A stretch of 64,000 bases of DNA from Pseudoneobacillus rhizosphaerae (GCF_917563885.1 NZ_CAKJTG010000012.1:1-64000), one strand, 5' to 3'; positions 28,773 to 37,895 are shown, numbered from the stretch's first letter. Numbers and translations are program-made. The notes: generated by a model from the sequence alone, not told the origin.

Positions 28773-28782
28773 TGAAATTCTC

Positions 28783-29982
28783 CTATTTTATAACTTTTTG
28801 AAATGAATTCGATATAGTGCCAATCCGTCTGATTTCATAATTCATATCAAAAGAAATCTCTAAATCTTGAAAAGTTTCATCCCAGTTCCCCTTCAATTTT
28901 TTCCATGCTTTAGGATGCTGACGATGTATCGTTTCTCCAAAGCCAAAAATATCGCTCTTCAAGTCCTCTTTCGCTTTTGTAATACTATGCTCCATTAAGG
29001 ATTGAACTTGTTTAGCAGCATCCTCTTCAATTTGTTTTATGACTGACGTTTTACTTAAGTCCATATCGCATTGAATCTCACCCAAATCAGCTTCTATATT
29101 GGTTTTTATCGTAATAGAAGGCTTTCCACTCTTAACGTTTGTCTTTAAATCCGTTTTTATTTTTTTCACATCTAGAGCGATAATCCCACTATCTTCACAG
29201 GGTATCGATCCAACAGTGGATTTAATATTATTTATGATGTAGTTATATCCTTTACTTTCATTTTCCGTTAGCCAACCAACAAGCTTATCATTTCTAAAAG
29301 CTGCAAATCCCGTAATCTTTGTTACTGCAGCAGGTTTTATTTGCTCCAAACTAGACACAGTGTCACCTCTCTCTTTATCACCTCTTACTTCTACACCTGT
29401 TAATACTGGATGTTTTCCCTCTGATACTAGCGTATTTAATAGTTCATCCAAATGAACTCCTTTTGTAGGTGCCCATATTTTCTCAGAAACATTGATTGAA
29501 GAATAAAGACTAACGGATGGAGAAGCCTCTGTTGGTGTTAGAACATTTAAGACCTCTTCAGCTTTACCATTTTTTGAAACGAGAATAAAGAAGTCCGTTC
29601 GAAACTCATGATTTCTTGAAATAAAATCCAACGTCTTACCTATCCCTTCTTTAGCCAATTCCTCTCCAAAAATAACTAATTGAATGTGGGCTAAATACAT
29701 CCTCCTCGGGACTTTTGTTGAGAATCTTCTCATCACTTCATATATACTTTCACCAGTTGTTTGATAGGTGGTAACTTCTAATCTCTCTGTCTTTGTCTGT
29801 GAGGCAATTTCACCTGGGTTTATGATTTGCACTGTTACCTTATATTCACCAGTATCAGAATCTCGATCTATCCCCATACCTGTTACAATCATTAATTCAG
29901 TAATTTCTTTACTGCTCCAACAACCAGAAAGCATTACTATACAGTTGCCGATCATTACCAAAAGAAGAATTTTCTTTATCAT
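28783..29982 (-). CDS. Spore germination lipoprotein, GerC type
   Basis: C subunit of the germinant receptor, a lipoprotein of 399 residues at the outer face of the spore inner membrane. The signal peptide ends in VMLSGC with the lipidated cysteine at residue 21, followed by the family signature WSSKEITELMIVTGMGIDRD. Start ATG 29982 follows GGAG. Located between the A and D genes. Confidence 0.94.
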   Translation of the reverse strand: MIKKILLLVMIGNCIVMLSGCWSSKEITELMIVTGMGIDRDSDTGEYKVTVQIINPGEIASQTKTERLEVTTYQTTGESIYEVMRRFSTKVPRRMYLAHIQLVIFGEELAKEGIGKTLDFISRNHEFRTDFFILVSKNGKAEEVLNVLTPTEASPSVSLYSSINVSEKIWAPTKGVHLDELLNTLVSEGKHPVLTGVEVRGDKERGDTVSSLEQIKPAAVTKITGFAAFRNDKLVGWLTENESKGYNYIINNIKSTVGSIPCEDSGIIALDVKKIKTDLKTNVKSGKPSITIKTNIEADLGEIQCDMDLSKTSVIKQIEEDAAKQVQSLMEHSITKAKEDLKSDIFGFGETIHRQHPKAWKKLKGNWDETFQDLEISFDMNYEIRRIGTISNSFQKVIK

Positions 29983-30009
29983 GATTGATACTCCTTAATT
30001 TTCGATGCG

Positions 30010-31623
30010 TTACTTCTTTTCTTCATATTGATCAACTGGGGTCTGACGTACGTTATTAGCTGTACCAATTAACTTTGGCCGAGTGAGCATTTTTTTCATT
30101 GGCAAACGAAATAGACTATCCTTCTGATCTTGCTTATTAAAAGGACCGAACGACTCCATGTAAGGTACTCCGAAAGAACGTAAGCTACACATATGGAGAA
30201 CTAATGCCATAAGTCCAAGAATGATTCCATACAAACCAAATGTAGCTGCAAGTCCAATGTAAAGAAAACGAAGCATTCGTACCGCCATTGTAAAATTGTA
30301 AGATGGGATGACAAAGCTTGTAATCGCTGTGAAAGATACGACAATAACCATCGCAGATGAAACTAAACCTGCTTGAACAGCCGCTTCACCAATTACTAAT
30401 GCCCCAACAATAGAAATCGCTGATCCTACTGCACGAGGGAGACGAACACCAGCTTCCCTTAATATTTCAAACGTTATTTCCATAATAAGGACTTCAACGA
30501 TTGCAGGAAACGGTACACCTTCTCTTGCAGCCGCTAAACTGATTAACAACCTTGTTGGAAGCATCTCTTGATGAAAGGTGGTAACTGCAATGTAAGCTGC
30601 TGGAACTAGCAATGTTAATAAAAAGGAGCTTAATCGCAATATACGAACAAGTGTACTAAAGTCAGCCCTTTGATAATAATCTTCACTAGCATGGAAAAAT
30701 TCCGTAAATATAGCAGGAACTGTTAAAGCAAATGGTGTACCATCAACAATAATCCCTACTCTGCCCTCTAATATATTTGCTATAATTACATCTGGACGTT
30801 CTGTACTATAAACGGTTGGAAATGGGGTATAGGTTTCATCTTGTATTAACTCCTCTATGTATCCACTTTCCAAAATCGCATCAATGTTAATCTTATCGAT
30901 TCGTGAATGAACTTCTTTAACAATTTCAGGGTCGGCAATCCCTTCAATATACATAACGGCAATATCCGTTTTTGTTACTGTACCAACATTTTTTGAATCG
31001 ACCCTTAAGTTTACATCTCTAATTCTTCTTCGAATTAATGCAGTATTTGTTCGTAACGTTTCGGAAAATCCGTCCTTTGGTCCACGGACAATGTTTTGAG
31101 AGGTCGGTTCTGTTACTCCCCTGTCCTGCCATCCCTTTGTTCCAGTAATGATTGCTACGGCATAACCGTCAATTAATACAGCTGAATCACCTGACATGAT
31201 TGAATTTGAAACATCTTCCCATGTATTAACTGTCTTTATTTCACCGATTGTTATGGCAAAGTCTTTGATAATTGAAAACTCTTCTGCTCTTGGAGATTGT
31301 TGTAGTTTTTCCTCACATTTAAGCATCATCGATTCTAAAATAAAATGTTGAATCGATTTCGAGTCTGCAAGCCCATCTATATAGATGACCGCTAAGTGAA
31401 TACTACGTTTTCCAGATAAAATGAAAGTTCGGGAAACTACGTCGGAGCTATTCCCTAGCAAGTTCTTTAATTTAGTTAAGTTGTCATCAAGGTTTGTTTG
31501 AATACTTTCTTTTAAAAAATCTTTCTGTTGATTATCTTGATTTTGGCTCGTTTGATTGGATTGGTTTTGTTGGCCTTGGCTTGGTTGTGATTTCGCTTTG
31601 AAAAACTTTCCAGATAAACTCAC
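30010..31623 (-). CDS. Spore germination protein, GerA type
   Basis: A subunit of the germinant receptor, 537 residues. A Gln/Asn-rich segment of about 25 residues opens the protein (QGQQNQSNQTSQNQDNQQ), followed by the soluble GerA N-terminal domain and about five to six membrane helices in the C-terminal half. The conserved VGIIVDGTPFALTVPAIF, REGVPFPAIVEVLIME and ETFEIL-like regions identify the family. Start is a GTG at 31623 with TTTAGGAGG upstream. First gene of the ger operon; I could not identify a convincing sigma-G promoter. Confidence 0.94.
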   Translation of the reverse strand: MSLSGKFFKAKSQPSQGQQNQSNQTSQNQDNQQKDFLKESIQTNLDDNLTKLKNLLGNSSDVVSRTFILSGKRSIHLAVIYIDGLADSKSIQHFILESMMLKCEEKLQQSPRAEEFSIIKDFAITIGEIKTVNTWEDVSNSIMSGDSAVLIDGYAVAIITGTKGWQDRGVTEPTSQNIVRGPKDGFSETLRTNTALIRRRIRDVNLRVDSKNVGTVTKTDIAVMYIEGIADPEIVKEVHSRIDKINIDAILESGYIEELIQDETYTPFPTVYSTERPDVIIANILEGRVGIIVDGTPFALTVPAIFTEFFHASEDYYQRADFSTLVRILRLSSFLLTLLVPAAYIAVTTFHQEMLPTRLLISLAAAREGVPFPAIVEVLIMEITFEILREAGVRLPRAVGSAISIVGALVIGEAAVQAGLVSSAMVIVVSFTAITSFVIPSYNFTMAVRMLRFLYIGLAATFGLYGIILGLMALVLHMCSLRSFGVPYMESFGPFNKQDQKDSLFRLPMKKMLTRPKLIGTANNVRQTPVDQYEEKK

Positions 31624-31692
31624 CTAATTAATCCTCCTAAATTCCCTTTTGAGAACATTATTTACCAATATAGCTATTAATAACCAAAAAAA

Positions 31693-31716
31693 GAGCAATG
31701 CTACACGCATTTGCTC
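31693..31716 (-). terminator. Terminator after the siderophore/FNR operon
   Basis: Stem of nine paired bases with one bulge (GAGCA..ATGC) and a short loop, followed by TTTTTTT on the minus strand, just past the reductase gene and before the ger operon. Confidence 0.8.
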
Positions 31717-31734
31717 CTTTCGTCGGATATTTTA

Positions 31735-32733
31735 TTATTTTGTCTGTAAAGCCTCATAATTGGTGGAAAAAATCGGCTTTAATTCCTTACCTGGCTCAAT
31801 AAATGCCTTTGCACTATTTACTGCAGTTGGACCTTCCGTAAACCCACCAGCAATTAAATGTAGTTTATTTTGATAGCTGGCGATATCCCCAACAGCAAAT
31901 ACCCCATTGATACTCGTACCCATTGAGCTATCAACTTTGATACTACCATTCTCAAATTCAAGTCCCCAGTCTTTAATCGGACCTAAATCGATGGAATATC
32001 CATGATTAACAAGAACTTCATCTATATCGATTTCTATATTTTCTTCTGTTTCTACATTTTTCAAACTTACACTTGTCATTCGTTCGTTTTTTCCGTGTAA
32101 TGAATCTAATACGTATGGTGTCATGATTGATGCAGAGGATTTTCGTAAATTTGATAGGTTTCTTTCCAAACCGGAAAACTCATTTCGACGATGAACGACT
32201 GTAATCTTTTTAGCTATCGGTAACAGCTCATTTGCCCAATCTACAGCTGAATTTCCACCACCGGAGATTAACACATGTTTATCTTTAAAGTCATTTAATC
32301 TCTCAACTGTATAATGTAGGTTTTTCCCCTCATATTTTTTAGCATCAGCTAAATCTAACTTGCCACTTTTCAATGTACCAAAGCCAGTAGCTAAAATAAT
32401 TGAACGGGTATGATGCCTTTCACCAGTGTGACTAATTAATAGGAACGTACCGTCCGATAATTTCTCCAAACCAACAATCTGTTGTTTTAAGACAATCGTT
32501 GGTTCAAAGGTGTTTGCCTGTTCTTCCAATTGTCGAACTAAATTTTCTCCTGAAATACTCGGAATACCACCGATATCACGAATCATTTTTTCAGGATAGA
32601 AATAACTGACCTTTCCACCCAAATAAGGTAAAAATTCAATGATTTTCGTTTCCATTTCTCTCATCCCACAATAAAAGGCCGTAAATAAACCAACAGGACC
32701 TCCGCCAATGATGGTTACATCGTAAAGTTTCAT
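31735..32733 (-). CDS. ycgT: Ferredoxin/flavodoxin-NADP reductase, thioredoxin-reductase type (YcgT-like)
   Basis: FAD- and NADP-binding reductase of about 332 residues. The FAD motif GGGPVGLFTAFYCGMRE lies at the start, the NADP motif ISGGGNSAVDWANEL near residue 160 and the C-terminal FAD motif GVFAVGDIASY near 280. There is no CxxC redox pair, which separates it from thioredoxin reductase and fits the FNR2 family (YumC/YcgT). Four consecutive ATG codons make the start ambiguous; 32733 is chosen for spacing to GTGGAG. It lies 11-26 bases after the siderophore ATPase, in a Fur-controlled operon, so it may supply electrons for ferric-siderophore reduction. Confidence 0.88.
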   Translation of the reverse strand: MKLYDVTIIGGGPVGLFTAFYCGMREMETKIIEFLPYLGGKVSYFYPEKMIRDIGGIPSISGENLVRQLEEQANTFEPTIVLKQQIVGLEKLSDGTFLLISHTGERHHTRSIILATGFGTLKSGKLDLADAKKYEGKNLHYTVERLNDFKDKHVLISGGGNSAVDWANELLPIAKKITVVHRRNEFSGLERNLSNLRKSSASIMTPYVLDSLHGKNERMTSVSLKNVETEENIEIDIDEVLVNHGYSIDLGPIKDWGLEFENGSIKVDSSMGTSINGVFAVGDIASYQNKLHLIAGGFTEGPTAVNSAKAFIEPGKELKPIFSTNYEALQTK

Positions 32734-32759
32734 CATCATCATCTCCACTCATCCTGTTT

Positions 32760-33584
32760 CTAGAAATTCACTACTTTTTTATGATCCATCTTTTGGTCTT
32801 TTTGAATTAAATCATAGGATAAACATACTGGTTTCTTTGTTCGTGGATCCTTCACAATTTCTGCATCAATTTGAAAGACTTCTTTTAACACTTGATGTGT
32901 CATAACCTCTTCTGCAGTTCCTTCTTTTACTAACTTTCCACTACGAAGGGCAACCATATGATGGGAAAAACGTGCCGCATGATTTAAGTCATGGATGACC
33001 ATTACTATGGTGCGTCCCTCTTCACGATTTAATTTTTCTAATAGTTTCAAAATTTCTAATTGGTGTGCCATATCTAAATAAGTCGTTGGTTCATCAAGTA
33101 GCAATAGTTCCGTCTCTTGGGCAATGGCCATCGCAATCCAAGCACGCTGTCTTTGTCCACCTGAAAGAGCATCGACCGCTTGGTTGGCAAAGCTAGTTAA
33201 TCCTGTTACATCTAATGCCCAGTGAATTACTTGACGATCTTCATCAGTCAATCGACCAAAACCCCCTTGATGAGGAGAGCGTCCAAAAGAAATCAGTTCA
33301 TACACGGTTAAACCGCTTGGTGCCTCAGGACTTTGGGGTAGGACTGCCATCTTTTTAGCAATTTCCTTCGTTGGAATTTTATGAATCATTTTCCCGTCTA
33401 GATATACCACCCCAGAATTGGCTGCATGTACACGTGCCATTGTTTTTAAAATCGTTGACTTTCCACAACCATTTGCGCCAATAATCGTGGTAATGTCCCC
33501 TTTATTGATTTGCAAATTTAAGTTATCAACAATAATTTTTTCACCATAGCCAATCTGTAAATTCTCAGTAGAAAGTGAAGCCAA
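32760..33584 (-). CDS. yusV: Iron-siderophore ABC transporter ATPase (YusV-like)
   Basis: Cytoplasmic ATPase of a FecCD-type iron importer, 274 residues. Walker A GANGCGKSTILKT, signature LSGGQRQRAWIAMAI, Walker B LLLLDEPTTYLDM and the switch histidine in VIHDLNHAARF are all intact; the APS/SPHQGGFGRLTDED stretch is typical for siderophore ATPases. Start is a TTG at 33584 after GGGAGAGG. In B. subtilis YusV is encoded away from yfiYZ-yfhA; here it is in the same operon. Confidence 0.92.
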   Translation of the reverse strand: MASLSTENLQIGYGEKIIVDNLNLQINKGDITTIIGANGCGKSTILKTMARVHAANSGVVYLDGKMIHKIPTKEIAKKMAVLPQSPEAPSGLTVYELISFGRSPHQGGFGRLTDEDRQVIHWALDVTGLTSFANQAVDALSGGQRQRAWIAMAIAQETELLLLDEPTTYLDMAHQLEILKLLEKLNREEGRTIVMVIHDLNHAARFSHHMVALRSGKLVKEGTAEEVMTHQVLKEVFQIDAEIVKDPRTKKPVCLSYDLIQKDQKMDHKKVVNF

Positions 33585-33599
33585 CTTCCTCTCCCCCTT

Positions 33600-34619
33600 T
33601 TATTTTGCTTTCATTAATAAGTAGATAAAATAAGGTGCACTTAGGATTGCCACGACGATTCCAACTGGAATTTCAGTTGGAGCGAGAATATTTTTACCGA
33701 GTGTATCAGCTACTAACAGTAGTAAAGAACCTAATAAAGCGGTGACAGGTAGAAACATTTGATGCTTTGGACCCATTAACCGTTTGGCAATGTGTGGTGC
33801 TACTAAACCTAAGAAAGCAATGCCTCCCCCTGCTGCAACACCAAAACCAGCGAGCGCAACAGCGACTAACAATAAAAAGCGTCTTTCCCGCTCGACTCTA
33901 ATTCCAAGACCAATTGCCACTTGATCACCTAAGTTGAGAAGGTTTAACACATGTGATTTATAAAAGGCAAAAGGAAGCAATAGAAGGATTAAAGGAGAAA
34001 TAATCGAGACAAATTTCCAATTTGCTCCCCAAATATCACCAGATAACCAGACTGCTGCTTGCATAAAATCCTGTGGATTCATTTTTAATTGAAAAATAAT
34101 GATTACTGCTCCAAACCCTGAGTTTACACCAATCCCAACTAAAATTAAGCGTACAGGGTCAATCCCTTTTTTCCATGCTAAAGCGTAAATTAGAAATGCT
34201 GCTGTTACAGCTCCCATTAAGGCGAAAAGAGGCATAAGTAATATACCAAATGTGCTCACATTGTTCATTGAACCCTGAAAAAAATAAATAAAAAGAATGA
34301 CTGCGAATCCAGCCCCCGTGTTAATCCCTAATATACCAGGGTCTGCAAGATCATTTTTGGATACACCTTGAAGAATCGCTCCTGAAACAGCCAATGCCGC
34401 ACCAATTACTAATGCTAAAAGCATCCTTGGTAACCGAAAATCAACTAGCACAAGCTCATCACGCGGTGAGCCCATCCCAAACAACGTTTTAAATACATCC
34501 AACGGAGCGATTCGAACAACACCCATATTTAGACTAATAATAAATAGAATCAGTATTAAAATGGCTAATAAACTCATTGTGAAAGTAAATCTTTTTTGTT
34601 TTAATTTCTCATTATTCAT
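33600..34619 (-). CDS. yfhA: Iron-siderophore ABC transporter permease (YfhA-like)
   Basis: FecCD-family permease of 339 residues with about nine membrane helices. The conserved RLPRMLLALVIGAALAVSGAILQG at the N-terminal half, the PGILGINTGAGF loop and the ATPase-coupling AGGGIAFLGLVAPHIAKRLMG near residue 260 identify it. Its ATG overlaps the stop of the first permease (TAATG). Confidence 0.92.
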   Translation of the reverse strand: MNNEKLKQKRFTFTMSLLAILILILFIISLNMGVVRIAPLDVFKTLFGMGSPRDELVLVDFRLPRMLLALVIGAALAVSGAILQGVSKNDLADPGILGINTGAGFAVILFIYFFQGSMNNVSTFGILLMPLFALMGAVTAAFLIYALAWKKGIDPVRLILVGIGVNSGFGAVIIIFQLKMNPQDFMQAAVWLSGDIWGANWKFVSIISPLILLLLPFAFYKSHVLNLLNLGDQVAIGLGIRVERERRFLLLVAVALAGFGVAAGGGIAFLGLVAPHIAKRLMGPKHQMFLPVTALLGSLLLLVADTLGKNILAPTEIPVGIVVAILSAPYFIYLLMKAK

Positions 34620-35668
34620 TACAGCCCTCTCCTTTCCCCACGTGCTAGGTATAAGAAAAAGGGAACACCAATTACAGCCGTAATCGCTCCAACGGGAGTT
34701 TCAAATGGGGCATTCACTATTCTGGCTGCAATATCTGCCAGTACTAATAATAACGCCCCCAAAACAGCTGAAATAGGAATAATCCAGCGATAATCCGAAC
34801 CAATTATAAATCGAGTAATATGAGGGATTACTAGTCCAATAAAACCAACTGCCCCTGCAACAGATACAGCAGCCCCAGTCAGTAGTAGAACCACAATAAT
34901 ACCAAGTACTTTTACTAAAAAAGTATTTTGTCCAAGTCCCTTTGAAACCTCTTCGCCGAGACTAAGGATTGTAATCGACTTTGAAATATACATGGCCAAA
35001 AGTAAACCGATTCCACCGGCTATTAATAAAATTTTAATGGATAACCAGTTGGTTGAAGTTAATCCACCTGCATACCAAAAGCTCATATTTTTCGCTACTT
35101 GAGTATGTAGGGCAATAGCAGAAGAAATCGCACTAAGCATGGAACCCACTGCCACCCCAGCTAAGGCAAGCTTTACCGGAGTTAACCCCCCTTTTGAAAA
35201 AGAACCAATCATAAACACAAGGATAACTCCTAAACCAGCTCCGATAAAGGAAGAAAAAGAAAGCCCTACAAGGCTAGCAGCGGGATAGAAAGCCAATGTC
35301 ACTACAAGTGCAAATGCAGCTCCGTCTGTCACACCCATTATCGATGGCGAGGCAAGTGGATTACGGGTTAAACCTTGCATGACTGCTCCAGAAACTGCTA
35401 AAAAAGCTCCAACAAGTGAAGCCCCTATTGCTCTAGGCATCCGAATTTCTCGAATAATTTGATGTGACGCTACGTTAGCATCAAATTCTGAAAAAGCATC
35501 CCAAACTGTAGATATTTTTATATCTGCCGCACCGTAAGCAATAGATAATCCAACTGATACAATTAACGATAGCATTCCCACTATTAAGATAATTGCTCCA
35601 CTAATCGATGTGTTTAAAATAGTTTTATTCGTATTATGTCCATGTTGAAATCCATTTTCACTCAAAAA
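34619..35668 (-). CDS. yfiZ: Iron-siderophore ABC transporter permease (YfiZ-like)
   Basis: FecCD-family permease of about 349 residues, partner of the downstream YfhA-like permease. The hallmark MPRAIGASLVGAFLAVSGAVMQGLTRNPLASPSIMG and the coupling AGAVGFIGLVIPHITRFIIG are present. The TTG at 35668 has GGTGGAGAGGG about eight bases upstream and is preferred over the earlier TTG at 35698. First gene of a Fur-boxed operon divergent from the binding protein. Confidence 0.92.
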   Translation of the reverse strand, partial: FLSENGFQHGHNTNKTILNTSISGAIILIVGMLSLIVSVGLSIAYGAADIKISTVWDAFSEFDANVASHQIIREIRMPRAIGASLVGAFLAVSGAVMQGLTRNPLASPSIMGVTDGAAFALVVTLAFYPAASLVGLSFSSFIGAGLGVILVFMIGSFSKGGLTPVKLALAGVAVGSMLSAISSAIALHTQVAKNMSFWYAGGLTSTNWLSIKILLIAGGIGLLLAMYISKSITILSLGEEVSKGLGQNTFLVKVLGIIVVLLLTGAAVSVAGAVGFIGLVIPHITRFIIGSDYRWIIPISAVLGALLLVLADIAARIVNAPFETPVGAITAVIGVPFFLYLARGERRGL

Positions 35669-35742
35669 AAACACCCTCTCCACCCATACGCAAAACAAGA
35701 CATTTTATAAATTATAGTTCATTTTATGGAGACTTTAAGGAA

Positions 35743-35757
35743 TGATAATGATTATCA
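35743..35757. promoter_or_regulatory. Fur box of the permease operon
   Basis: A perfect 7-1-7 inverted repeat, TGATAAT-G-ATTATCA, matching the Bacillus Fur consensus. It lies directly downstream of the -10 of the leftward promoter, where bound Fur would block transcription. Confidence 0.92.
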
Positions 35758-35764
35758 CTACTTC

Positions 35765-35793
35765 AGTATAGATTTATAGCCATGTTTTTTCAA
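35765..35793 (-). promoter_or_regulatory. Sigma-A promoter of the yfiZ operon
   Basis: TTGAAA at 35788-35793 and TATACT at 35765-35770 with a 17-base spacer on the minus strand, immediately followed by the Fur box. Confidence 0.8.
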
Positions 35794-35867
35794 TATAAAT
35801 ACGCGAGAAATCTTTATTTCCAAAAATATCCTTCTGTATTTCTTCACAAAGTATAGTGAAAACCCAA

Positions 35868-35896
35868 TTGACAGATTAAGTGAAAATGATTATCAT
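35868..35896 (+). promoter_or_regulatory. Sigma-A promoter of yfiY
   Basis: TTGACA at 35868-35873 and TATCAT at 35891-35896 separated by 17 bases, about 45 bases before the start codon. The Fur box overlaps the spacer and -10. Confidence 0.85.
35881..35895. promoter_or_regulatory. Fur box of yfiY
   Basis: TGAAAAT-G-ATTATCA, a 7-1-7 inverted repeat with one mismatch, overlapping the -10 of the rightward promoter. With the box at 35743 it gives each arm of the divergent region its own operator. Confidence 0.88.
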
Positions 35897-35940
35897 TTGC
35901 ATTATCACAAGTATTTACTTTCTCTAGGAGGAAAAAACTA

Positions 35941-36897
35941 ATGTTACTAAAACGAACTTATTTATCAATTACACTTTTATTCATGGTTCTATTCACTGCA
36001 GCCTGTGGTAATACACAAAACGCTGATTCAGGTAAGGAACCGACGGGAAAAAATGCGGAAAAATCGGAGATTACAATAGAGGATGCAATGGGTGAAGTAG
36101 TGATTCCAGCGAATCCAGAGCGAATTATTGCTCCTTATTTAGAAGATTCACTAGTAGCATTAGGTGTAAAACCAGCTGCTCAGTGGTCCATTGGGGATAC
36201 GGTGCTAGATTATTTACAGGCTGATTTAAGTGAAGTTCCAAAGATTGGTTGGGACATGCCATTAGAACAGGCTATTAACAATGATCCTGATTTAATTATT
36301 TTCAGTTCACCATCTGCTGTACAAAATGGTCAATATGAGGAATATAAAAAAATCGCTCCAACTTATGTGTATAAGGACGAAGTCTATGCTGATTGGCGTG
36401 CTCAGCTAACTCAGATGGGTGAAATATTAAACAAACAAAAAGAAGCTGAAGTGGCTCTTGCTGAATATGATGAAACTGTTCTAGATGCAAAAACCAAAGT
36501 TCAGGAAGCTATTGGTGATGAAACAGCTGCTATCATGTGGGTTATGGGCGAACAAATTTATCTTTTAGAAAACAATCGCTTCTCTGCTAAAGTTCTTTAT
36601 GGAGATTTAGGAATTAAACAACCTGCTTTCATTGAAAATTTAGGTCCTTCCGGAGCAGCTTGGGATCCACTATCACTTGAGAAACTACCTGAAATCAAAG
36701 CAGATCACATCTTCCTTGTAGGCAAAAAAGGCGAAGCGGCATTTGACATTTTAGCAAAAAGCTCTATCTGGAATGGGTTAGATGCTGTGAAAAATGGTCA
36801 AGTTTATGAAATGAACGATCCGTCTTTCTGGACAATTAACGGGTTAATTGCAAGTGAAATGGCGGTTCAGGAAGTTGTAAATGCTTTAACTAAATAA
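35941..36897 (+). CDS. yfiY: Iron-siderophore binding lipoprotein (YfiY-like)
   Basis: Extracellular substrate-binding lipoprotein of a ferric-siderophore importer, 318 residues. The signal peptide ends in LFTAAC with the lipidated cysteine at residue 22. The type III binding fold is indicated by the two-lobe pattern, the PERIIAPYLEDSLVALGVKP start and the single long connecting helix region. Divergent from yfiZ-yfhA-yusV-ycgT. In B. subtilis YfiY binds hydroxamate siderophores such as schizokinen; the substrate here is inferred from family only. Confidence 0.92.
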   Translation: MLLKRTYLSITLLFMVLFTAACGNTQNADSGKEPTGKNAEKSEITIEDAMGEVVIPANPERIIAPYLEDSLVALGVKPAAQWSIGDTVLDYLQADLSEVPKIGWDMPLEQAINNDPDLIIFSSPSAVQNGQYEEYKKIAPTYVYKDEVYADWRAQLTQMGEILNKQKEAEVALAEYDETVLDAKTKVQEAIGDETAAIMWVMGEQIYLLENNRFSAKVLYGDLGIKQPAFIENLGPSGAAWDPLSLEKLPEIKADHIFLVGKKGEAAFDILAKSSIWNGLDAVKNGQVYEMNDPSFWTINGLIASEMAVQEVVNALTK

Positions 36898-36905
36898 TTA
36901 TTTTT

Positions 36906-36938
36906 AAAACAAGGTCTAGTTAATGGACCTTGTTTTTT
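36906..36938 (+). terminator. Terminator of yfiY
   Basis: AACAAGGTC and GACCTTGTT form a 9-bp stem followed by TTTTTTT, ten bases past the stop codon. Confidence 0.88.
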
Positions 36939-36996
36939 TATTTTTCATATATTTTTGCTACAATAAGGCTTACATTAAGATGAGGAGACTAATTAT

Positions 36997-37674
36997 ATGT
37001 GCGGTAGATTTACCTTAACTGCAACCATTGATCAGCTTATGGATCGCTTTAATATTGAGTACTTTCTAGAGCAAGATAACTTTCAGCCATGCTATAACAT
37101 AGCACCCTCTCAATCCGTTTTAGCGGTGATTAATAATGGTCGCCACAACAAAATGGGATTTTTAAGATGGGGATTAATTCCACCTTTTGCTAAAGACGTA
37201 TCTATCGGAAATAAAATGATTAATGCCCGCTCTGAGACATTATTGGAAAAACCTAGCTTTCGAACTGCCTATAAGAAAAAGCGCTGTTTGATCATAGCCG
37301 ATAGCTTTTACGAATGGAAAAAGCTAGATGATAAAAAGAAAGTACCTATGAGAATTAAACTGAAGTCTGAAGAGTTATTTGCAATGGCAGGATTGTGGGA
37401 GAATTGGAAATCGCCTGAAGGTAAATCGATTTTTTCATGCACTGTCATTACAACAACACCTAATCATTTAGTCGAGGATATTCATGATCGCATGCCCGTT
37501 ATTTTACGACCAGAGGATGAAAAAATTTGGTTGGACCCTACGATTTCTGACACCCGTTTGTTGGACCCGTTACTAGTTCCACTTGATGAGAATTTAATGG
37601 AAGTATATGAAGTGAGCCCGCTTGTAAATTCGCCGAAAAATAATTCGATTGAGTTGATACAGAGGATTTGTTAA
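36997..37674 (+). CDS. SOS response-associated peptidase (HMCES/YedK family)
   Basis: SRAP-domain protein of 225 residues that crosslinks to abasic sites in single-stranded DNA and protects them. The catalytic cysteine is residue 2 (MCGRFT), exposed after removal of the initiator Met. The N-P-S region YNIAPSQ, the INARSETL asparagine, the active-site glutamate in SFYEWKK and the histidine in DIHDRMPVIL are all present. Start ATG 36997 has GAGGAG upstream. The gene is monocistronic and convergent with an acetyltransferase; the repeat array lies in between. Confidence 0.95.
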   Translation: MCGRFTLTATIDQLMDRFNIEYFLEQDNFQPCYNIAPSQSVLAVINNGRHNKMGFLRWGLIPPFAKDVSIGNKMINARSETLLEKPSFRTAYKKKRCLIIADSFYEWKKLDDKKKVPMRIKLKSEELFAMAGLWENWKSPEGKSIFSCTVITTTPNHLVEDIHDRMPVILRPEDEKIWLDPTISDTRLLDPLLVPLDENLMEVYEVSPLVNSPKNNSIELIQRIC

Positions 37675-37685
37675 AGGAATACCTA

Positions 37686-37889
37686 TATGAAGGACATTTT
37701 TGGTTTTACTCGGCCTCCTTTTGTCCTTCATACGCCTTATGAAGGACATTTATCGTGTTACTCGGCCTCCTTTTTGTCCTTCATACACCTTATGAAGGAC
37801 ATTTATCGTGTTACTCGACCTCCTTTTGTCCTTCATACGCCTTATGAAGGACATTTTTGGTATTACTCAGCCTTGTTTTGACCTTCATA
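37686..37889. repeat. Tandem array of four 52-53 bp repeats forming hairpins
   Basis: Units begin at 37686, 37738, 37791 and 37843. Each starts with TATGAAGGAC and ends with GTCCTTCATA (last copy GACCTTCATA). Neighbouring ends form three perfect 10-bp hairpins with 5-base loops at 37723-37747, 37776-37800 and 37828-37852. The stretches between hairpins (about 27 bases, ATTTWTSGT..TACTCGRCCTCC pattern) are also conserved, so it is a tandem repeat rather than CRISPR. It lies between two convergent genes and might also terminate both. Two small reading frames across it are artefacts of the periodicity. Confidence 0.9.
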
Positions 37890-37895
37890 CATATA

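Noticed and set aside
37686-37889. CRISPR array
   Set aside because: The 25-base palindromic units are regular, but the intervening sequences are nearly identical to each other rather than unique, and no cas genes are present.
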